Assembly (NCBI GenBank): GCA_014802045.1
Contig: JAAVDA010000003.1
Coordinates: 1 to 45,914 of the forward strand
Length of the DNA: 45,914 nt
Direction of reading: 5' to 3'
Origin: Bacteroides sp.
Lineage (GTDB): Bacteria > Bacteroidota > Bacteroidia > Bacteroidales > Muribaculaceae
A program made the position numbers and the translations under genes. This document shows, piece after piece, positions 40,745-45,914 of the stretch; position 1 is the first letter of the stretch; every line of letters starts with the position of its first letter. Below the pieces are notes generated by a model, which searched no databases, had not been told where the DNA came from, and was given only the letters and a program-made list of their open reading frames with translations.

Positions 40745-43600
40745 ATGAGATTCTTCATAACGCTATTACTAACAATCATTAGCATAAACGCTAGTCTCGC
40801 ACAGTCATTTACTATAGACGGGCGCGTGTGTGACAAAAACGATAAGGAGGACCTCGTTGGTGCAACGGTACGATTGTTGTCGTTGCCCGACTCCGCTTAC
40901 GTCTCCGCATCATCTGCCTATCGACGTGCAATGCGTCATGGAGAAGAGGAAATCACATCGGCTTTCACTCTCACCCTACCGTCTCGTTCTTCTTCCTACC
41001 TAATAGAAATCAGTGCTTCGGGATATGACAACGAGTTTATAAAGGTAGATCCGTCTGCCTATGGGGAGCGTGTACGAAGAGTCGAGTTACCCTTGATTTT
41101 ACTGAGTCCAAAATCCCGTGAACTCGGAGAAGTGACGGTGACTTCCTCGCGCATTAAGTTTTTTCATCATGGCGATACTGTGGTGTTTAATGCCGATGCT
41201 TTTCAACTGTCCAACGGTTCTATGCTTGACGCGCTCATCAGTCAAATGCCGGGTGTCGAACTTAAATCCAATGGTCAGATACTTTATAATGGGAAACAGA
41301 TAGAGTCCCTGCTACTTGACGGCAAGCACTTTTTCAACGGCAACAATCAGCTTATGTTGGAAAATATCGGAGCATACGCAGTCAAGAATGTCAAAATATA
41401 TGACAAAGCCGGAGATGCAAGTGAGTTTGCCGGACGAAATCTCGGTAATGATAAGCAGCTTGTAATGGATGTGAGGCTAAAGAAAGAGTATTCTACCGGG
41501 TTGATACTAAATGCCGAAGCCGGAGGGGGCACACATGACCGTTATCTCGGTCGGCTTTTCGGAATGTGGTTTAACTCGGATACCAGACTGACTGTATATG
41601 CCAACGCCAACAACCTGAACGATGACCGCAAACCGGGGCGAGCCGATTCATGGAAGCCGGAACAACTAAAATCAGGTGTCAAGAAGTCGGATACAGGCGG
41701 ATTTGATTATGTCACTGATAAGAAGACCGCAGGATGGAAAGCTTCGGGTAATGTACAGATCAGTCATGAGACTCTTGATGACGAGACAAGTATTTACCGG
41801 ACGAATTTTCTTACAGCCGGAGATACATACGACCGTACTTTCATTGGGAATCATTCAAAAACATTCCGGATTTCTACCAATCATGAATTGTATTTCAAGC
41901 GCAAGATGTTTGACCTGACTGTCACACCTCGTTTCGAATACAACAATCGTCACAACACCACAACAAATGCGAGTGCCACATTCTCTTCTGATGTTCAGGG
42001 AATCACCTTTGATGACCTTATGTCAAGTGCAGAAAGCACAACTCCAGGATATACAAGCGGCCTTATCAACAGGACGGTCAATGAAAATCTAAACCGGGCA
42101 AAGACCCTTACTGCTGGCATCACTGCCAACTCACGCATTAAAATCAATGGTAGTTCAGACATCATACGTTTGGGAGCTTTCGGTAACTATAATAATCTAC
42201 GTGATGACAGATTTAATCGCTACGTTATTGAATACGGCGAGAATCCCGACATGAATCTGTATCTTGATCGCTACTTCAAGAACCGACCGAATAATAATTC
42301 GAGATTCGGAGCAACAGCCGGCTACAACAGGCGTCTGGCTGAGGGCATATCGCTTGAACTGACATATCGGTATGCGCATTCCATACGCAATGCTAACTCT
42401 ACCCTTTACAACCTTCATGAAACAGACGCAGACAGACAGCTTCCCATAGGACAGCTTCCGTCTATGGCGGAATATGCCTCGACAATCGACCGCTCAAACA
42501 GTTATAAAAGCCATTATCTGGATAATGATAATACGTTATCGCCTCTAGTCGTATTCGACAAGGGCAACTGGAGTGGACAGGTAAACTTGCCAGTCACCGT
42601 AGCGGGAAGGACTCTTGACTATCTTCGCGGAGACATCGATGCGCATATCAGGCGAAACACTATTTTGGTCAATGTGGAGAATACCTTCATTCAATGGCAG
42701 GCCGCTGACCGCACCAAGAAAGTGGAGTTCAACTACAACATGACTTCTGAGACTCCGGATTTGATAAATCTTGTCGACATGACCGACGCTGTTGACCCGA
42801 TGAACATATATCTCGGAAATTCAGGTCTCAAAAATTCACACCTTCACAGTTTCAGGCTCGGAACGGAATTGGTCAATCCTAAGACACGGGTAATGCAGTT
42901 TATAACCTTACGTTATTCTCTGCTCGACAACGCCCTGTCGAAAGGCTATATCTACGAAAGCGCCACCGGCATACGACGCTACAAGACATACAATGTCAAC
43001 GGCAACTGGGATGCAAACGCCTCATACGGTGTCGGACTGCAGTTCGGCAAGACAAAGCAGATAACATTGCAATCTCTGACAACGGCAAGCATAGTCAACA
43101 GCGTGGATCTCGTTGGCGAAGATGACACAGAGCCAAGCCGCAATAAGGTAGTGACTAAAGGGGTCAATGAGATTCTTAAACTAGCTTACTCGCTTGGCAA
43201 ACATTCTATAGGAGCCAATGCTGATGTGACCTATCGGAATTACTCCGATATGGCAAATATGAATACCTGGACTCAGCAATATGGCGTGAACGCATTGATC
43301 AGCATAACTCCGGCTCTCCAGCTTTCTACGGACTTCAACGTTTTCACCCGGTCAGGCTACTGCAACCGCAAGCTGAACACAACCGACCTGGTGTGGAACG
43401 CACGACTCAGCTATTCGCTGATGAAAGGTCAGCTTCAACTCATGCTTGACGGATTTGACATGTTGCACAATCTGAGCAACGTCACATCCAATGTCAATGC
43501 TCAGGCGAGAACAGAAACATACGTCAGCGTGTTGCCCCGCTATTTCATGTTTCACGTGCAATATCGGTTCAACCGCCAACCGAAGAAACGTAAAAAATAA
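40745..43600 (+). CDS. Outer-membrane receptor-like beta-barrel protein (TonB-type)
   Basis: A 951-residue protein: signal peptide (1-19, ending SLAQ), an N-terminal carboxypeptidase-regulatory-like domain with FTIDGRVCDKNDKEDLVGAT, then a plug-like block (DTVVFNADAFQLSNGSMLDA, QMPGVELKSNGQILYNGKQI) and a large C-terminal barrel (MFHVQYRFNR near the end). It ends in a basic KKRKK tail. It is of the OMP_b-brl_3 group rather than a SusC with its partner; no SusD-like gene is here. It is the intact paralogue of the broken gene upstream. The ligand is unknown; peptide or metal-chelate transport is possible. Confidence 0.85.
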   Translation: MRFFITLLLTIISINASLAQSFTIDGRVCDKNDKEDLVGATVRLLSLPDSAYVSASSAYRRAMRHGEEEITSAFTLTLPSRSSSYLIEISASGYDNEFIKVDPSAYGERVRRVELPLILLSPKSRELGEVTVTSSRIKFFHHGDTVVFNADAFQLSNGSMLDALISQMPGVELKSNGQILYNGKQIESLLLDGKHFFNGNNQLMLENIGAYAVKNVKIYDKAGDASEFAGRNLGNDKQLVMDVRLKKEYSTGLILNAEAGGGTHDRYLGRLFGMWFNSDTRLTVYANANNLNDDRKPGRADSWKPEQLKSGVKKSDTGGFDYVTDKKTAGWKASGNVQISHETLDDETSIYRTNFLTAGDTYDRTFIGNHSKTFRISTNHELYFKRKMFDLTVTPRFEYNNRHNTTTNASATFSSDVQGITFDDLMSSAESTTPGYTSGLINRTVNENLNRAKTLTAGITANSRIKINGSSDIIRLGAFGNYNNLRDDRFNRYVIEYGENPDMNLYLDRYFKNRPNNNSRFGATAGYNRRLAEGISLELTYRYAHSIRNANSTLYNLHETDADRQLPIGQLPSMAEYASTIDRSNSYKSHYLDNDNTLSPLVVFDKGNWSGQVNLPVTVAGRTLDYLRGDIDAHIRRNTILVNVENTFIQWQAADRTKKVEFNYNMTSETPDLINLVDMTDAVDPMNIYLGNSGLKNSHLHSFRLGTELVNPKTRVMQFITLRYSLLDNALSKGYIYESATGIRRYKTYNVNGNWDANASYGVGLQFGKTKQITLQSLTTASIVNSVDLVGEDDTEPSRNKVVTKGVNEILKLAYSLGKHSIGANADVTYRNYSDMANMNTWTQQYGVNALISITPALQLSTDFNVFTRSGYCNRKLNTTDLVWNARLSYSLMKGQLQLMLDGFDMLHNLSNVTSNVNAQARTETYVSVLPRYFMFHVQYRFNRQPKKRKK

Positions 43601-44132
43601 GTCTACCAACAGATTTCCCCTATGAATGAGAATATTAAATGATAAAATCTCTCAACTTGGCGTAATATACGCTTGATTACTGAAAATCAGCGATAGAGAC
43701 CCTTCAAATCTATTCTACCCTTATACATTTTATGGGTCTGTGGCAAAACCCGGTTGAATTGTTAGAAAGCGGGTCAGTGGTAAACCTCAGTTTATAAGTT
43801 AAAAAAGGCCCGGAGGGCCATGATTTTGTTAACCCGGCACGTGCCGTGCCGGGAATAGCCAGCCCCAATCACATTCCGACCCCGGAGCGGGTCGTACCGC
43901 ACAGACGCATCATAACATTCATGAACATATTTGTTTACAATTAGTCCGACCCTCTCCGGGGTCGTGGGAGATGTGTGATACTATCCACCCCGCACGCAAG
44001 CGTGCGGGGCTAACAAGATATCAGGCCATCCCGGCCTGGCTCACTACTTTCATTAGCTCAACAACTCCCTTTTAACAACCACTTTTTTACATTGACCCAT
44101 ATTACGTCTTTCATTGGGATGTTACAGATTAA
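43601..44132. repeat. Right copy of island-flanking repeat and gene-free tail
   Basis: No gene in this stretch. 43743-43898 is the second copy of the 156-bp three-hairpin repeat; 44101-44132 is the second copy of its distal block. Between them are 202 bases (43 in the left copy) with two further perfect hairpins: CCCCGCACG-CAAG-CGTGCGGGG (43988-44009) and CAGGCC-ATCCC-GGCCTG (44022-44038). The extra hairpins suggest that units of this repeat are modular. Confidence 0.9.
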
Positions 44133-44175
44133 AGAAAATCGTCCGTCCTATTCCCATGTGGGAGCAGGACGGACG
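44131..44175 (-). terminator. Intrinsic terminator of the DUF1846 gene
   Basis: A 10-bp stem CGTCCGTCCT / AGGACGGACG (44140-44149 with 44166-44175); the loop itself holds CCCATGTGGG-like pairing. On the minus strand it is followed by ATTTTCTTT. It lies about 24 nt after the stop. Confidence 0.85.
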
Positions 44176-44198
44176 TGTTTCATAGCCATTTGCTGAAG

Positions 44199-45662
44199 TC
44201 AGCGTTTGCGCACAGGGTCGCAGGTGAGACCCACACCGAGCTTCTTGAAAATCTTATGGTCTACCTCGCCGAGCATCACGGTGGAATGCACCTGACAGCC
44301 GTTGAACTGCGGAAGCATCTCAAGAGCACGGCGGCAGTTTTCGTCGTGAGTGCTGAGCACGGATAGCGCCACAAGCACTTCGTCGGTGTGCAGGCGCGGA
44401 TTGTGGCCGCGCAGATAGTTGAGCTTGGTATACTGGATAGGCTCAATCATCTCCTGGGGAATGAGCTTCACGCTGTGGTCTATTCCGGCGAGATGCTTCA
44501 CGGTATTGAGAATCAGAGCTGCGCTCGGACCGAGCAGTTCGCCAGATTCGGCGGTGATGATAGTGCCGTCGGCGAGCTCTATCGCCGAGCTGGGTTTGCC
44601 ACACTTTTCGGCTCTCTCCTTGGCTGCTGCAACAGGCCGGCGGAAACCGGTGTCGATTTTGGCCTGCTTCATGAGCAGGGCAATCTTATTGACTTCGCTG
44701 TCGGAGCAGTTGCCCTGAGCGAGATGATTGAGCGAGGTGAAGTAGCGGCGGATTATTTCGTCTTTCGACGCGCGACAACACACTTCGTCGTCGCTTATGC
44801 AGAATCCAACCATATTGACCCCCATATCGGTGGGCGATTTGTAGGGGTTTTCTCCGTAGATGCCCTCGAAGAGCGCGTTGAGCACGGGGAATATCTCTAT
44901 GTCGCGGTTGTAGTTGATGGCGGTCTTGCCGTAGGCCTCAAGATGGAAGGGGTCGATCATATTCACATCGTTGAGGTCGGCGGTGGCTGCCTCGTAGGCA
45001 ATATTGACAGGATGCTTAAGGGGGAGGCTCCACACCGGGAAGGTCTCAAACTTCGCATAGCCCGCCTCGATGCCTCGCTTATTCTCATTGTAGAGCTGGC
45101 TCAGGCACACAGCCATCTTGCCGCTTCCGGGTCCCGGAGCTGTGACGATGACCAGAGGGCGCGAGGTGCGGATGTAGTCATTGTGGCCGAATCCTTCGTC
45201 GGAGGCTATGAGGCCCACATTGTTGGGGTAGCCCTCGATGGTGTAGTGATAGTAGGTGGTGATGCCGAGACGCTCGAGACGCTGCCTGAAGGCATCGGCG
45301 CTTATCTGACCGTTGTAGTGGGTGATGCAGACAGAGCCGACCAGAAAGCCGCGTTTCTGGAACTCCTCGCGCAGACGGAGCACATCCATATCGTAAGTGA
45401 TGCCGAGGTCCTGACGCACCTTGTTTTTCTCGATATCGAGAGCACTGATTACTATCACTATCTCTGCGTGGTCCTGTAACTGGGTGAGCATCCTCAGCTT
45501 GCTGTCGGGCTCGAATCCGGGGAGCACCCGGCTTGCGTGGTGGTCATCAAAAAGTTTGCCGCCGAGCTCAAGATAGAGCTTGTTGCCGAACTGAGCAATG
45601 CGCTCCTTGATGTGTTCGGACTGAATTTTGAGATATTTCTCGTTGTCGAAGCCGTGTTTCAT
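44199..45662 (-). CDS. DUF1846 family protein
   Basis: About 487 residues from ATG 45662. The whole length matches the DUF1846 family of anaerobes and Firmicutes: GFDNEKYLKIQSEHIKERI at the N-terminus, LELGGKLFDDHHASRVLPGF, then TAPGPGSGKMAVCLSQLYN with a P-loop-like glycine run, and DPFHLEAYGKTAINYNRDIE. The family has no firmly established function. The upstream in-frame Met (45674) precedes the predicted transcript start and is not used. Its own promoter and terminator make it a single-gene unit. Confidence 0.92.
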   Translation of the reverse strand: MKHGFDNEKYLKIQSEHIKERIAQFGNKLYLELGGKLFDDHHASRVLPGFEPDSKLRMLTQLQDHAEIVIVISALDIEKNKVRQDLGITYDMDVLRLREEFQKRGFLVGSVCITHYNGQISADAFRQRLERLGITTYYHYTIEGYPNNVGLIASDEGFGHNDYIRTSRPLVIVTAPGPGSGKMAVCLSQLYNENKRGIEAGYAKFETFPVWSLPLKHPVNIAYEAATADLNDVNMIDPFHLEAYGKTAINYNRDIEIFPVLNALFEGIYGENPYKSPTDMGVNMVGFCISDDEVCCRASKDEIIRRYFTSLNHLAQGNCSDSEVNKIALLMKQAKIDTGFRRPVAAAKERAEKCGKPSSAIELADGTIITAESGELLGPSAALILNTVKHLAGIDHSVKLIPQEMIEPIQYTKLNYLRGHNPRLHTDEVLVALSVLSTHDENCRRALEMLPQFNGCQVHSTVMLGEVDHKIFKKLGVGLTCDPVRKR

Positions 45663-45671
45663 AACGGAATG

Positions 45672-45703
45672 CAAAGTTACATTTTTCCTTGCATCCGTTC
45701 AAC
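45672..45703 (-). promoter_or_regulatory. Promoter of the DUF1846 gene
   Basis: On the minus strand GTTG (45703-45700), 20 nt, TAACTTTG (45679-45672). The ATG at 45662 lies 9 nt after the box, so the leader would be only about 5 nt. Confidence 0.78.
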
Positions 45704-45750
45704 CTTTCGAGAGCAAATAATTTATCAACATTTCCCGAAGTCCGGAGATT

Positions 45751-45914
45751 TCAGCTTCCGCCAGCCTGACTATCTTCCCTGATTATCAGCAATACATCGC
45801 CGACATGGAGACGTCTCGTGCCGTTGGGTACTATATAGCGCTTGCCCCGGCGAATCATCATCACGAGAGAGCCCCCCGGGAGTTTCATCTGTCCGAGCGT
45901 ATTGCCTTGAGCCA
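45751..45914 (-). CDS. C-terminus of a probable K+/H+ antiporter (partial)
   Basis: The last 54 codons of a gene entering from the right edge, too short to be obvious as an open frame. The translation contains LGQMKLPGGSLVMMIRRGKR and later LHVGDVLLII, the TrkA-C/RCK-C pattern found at the end of NhaP2/CvrA-type potassium/proton antiporters and some Trk regulators. It stops with TGA at 45753-45751. The rest of the protein lies outside the window, so the transporter call is tentative. Confidence 0.7.
   Translation of the reverse strand, partial: AQGNTLGQMKLPGGSLVMMIRRGKRYIVPNGTRRLHVGDVLLIIREDSQAGGS

Noticed and set aside
40745-43600. SusC of a glycan-use locus
   Set aside because: There is no SusD-like lipoprotein and the protein lacks the SusC N-terminal and plug signatures; it fits the OMP_b-brl receptor-like group better.
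43711-43740. TACCCTTATACA as a sixth regulon operator
   Set aside because: Only the first half matches, there is no -7 box at the right distance and no gene follows.

Overview
The window looks like a chromosome segment of a gut-type Bacteroidales bacterium, most likely Muribaculaceae-like; this placement is inference from gene content. Supporting signs are repeated Bacteroidota promoters (TTTG, about 20 nt, TAnnTTTG), few Shine-Dalgarno sequences, a roughly 97-nt small SRP RNA, inositol-lipid genes like those of Bacteroides, and a TonB-type outer-membrane receptor.

Layout. 1-1110: gene-free and repeat-rich (a 13-copy 7-bp tandem repeat and a duplicated ~105-bp unit). 1111-5067 (+): three-gene tripartite efflux operon (TolC, HlyD/EmrA, MFS). 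5086-11673 (-): compact [NiFe]-hydrogenase operon hypC-hypD-hypE-hyaA-hyaB-hyaC-hyaD; the small subunit carries the six-cysteine signature of oxygen-tolerant enzymes. 11838-21500 (+): pdxA followed by an inositol-lipid locus (nucleotidyltransferase, ATP-grasp, PgpA-like phosphatase, GtrA, two CDP-alcohol phosphatidyltransferases, PAP2 synthase, PlsC-like acyltransferase, HAD protein, myo-inositol-phosphate synthase). 21578-28962 (-): WaaP-like kinase, three tandem FKBP isomerases, OmpA-type lipoprotein and KorAB. 29078-35985 (-): four-gene operon of a large TPR protein, a beta-barrel protein, a Dpm1-like glycosyltransferase and dihydroorotase. 36125-36221 (+): SRP RNA.

36270-43898 is an accessory island between two direct copies (156 bp, six mismatches) of an intergenic repeat made of three hairpins. 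It is visibly more A+T-rich than its flanks. It holds a decayed ISAs1-type transposase, an E1-like ThiF protein, a PAS-LuxR regulator, a LuxI/FeeM-like acyltransferase, a truncated glycosyltransferase, a truncated receptor, a 57-residue secreted-type peptide and a full-length outer-membrane receptor. Three of its promoters share the operator TACCCTTTTGTGT with its first base exactly 37 bp upstream of the first base of the -7 box; two more copies lie inverted in the same intergenic gaps. I read this as a LuxR-type activator regulon with an acyl-transferring enzyme, i.e. a candidate undescribed signalling or small-molecule system. 44199-45914 (-): DUF1846 protein and the C-terminus of a probable K+/H+ antiporter.

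How parts work together: the hydrogenase would feed electrons from periplasmic H2 through a cytochrome b into the quinone pool. The inositol locus would make inositol phosphate, join it to a CDP-activated lipid, dephosphorylate the product and transfer phosphoinositol to a ceramide. The calls rest on motif reading without database searches.
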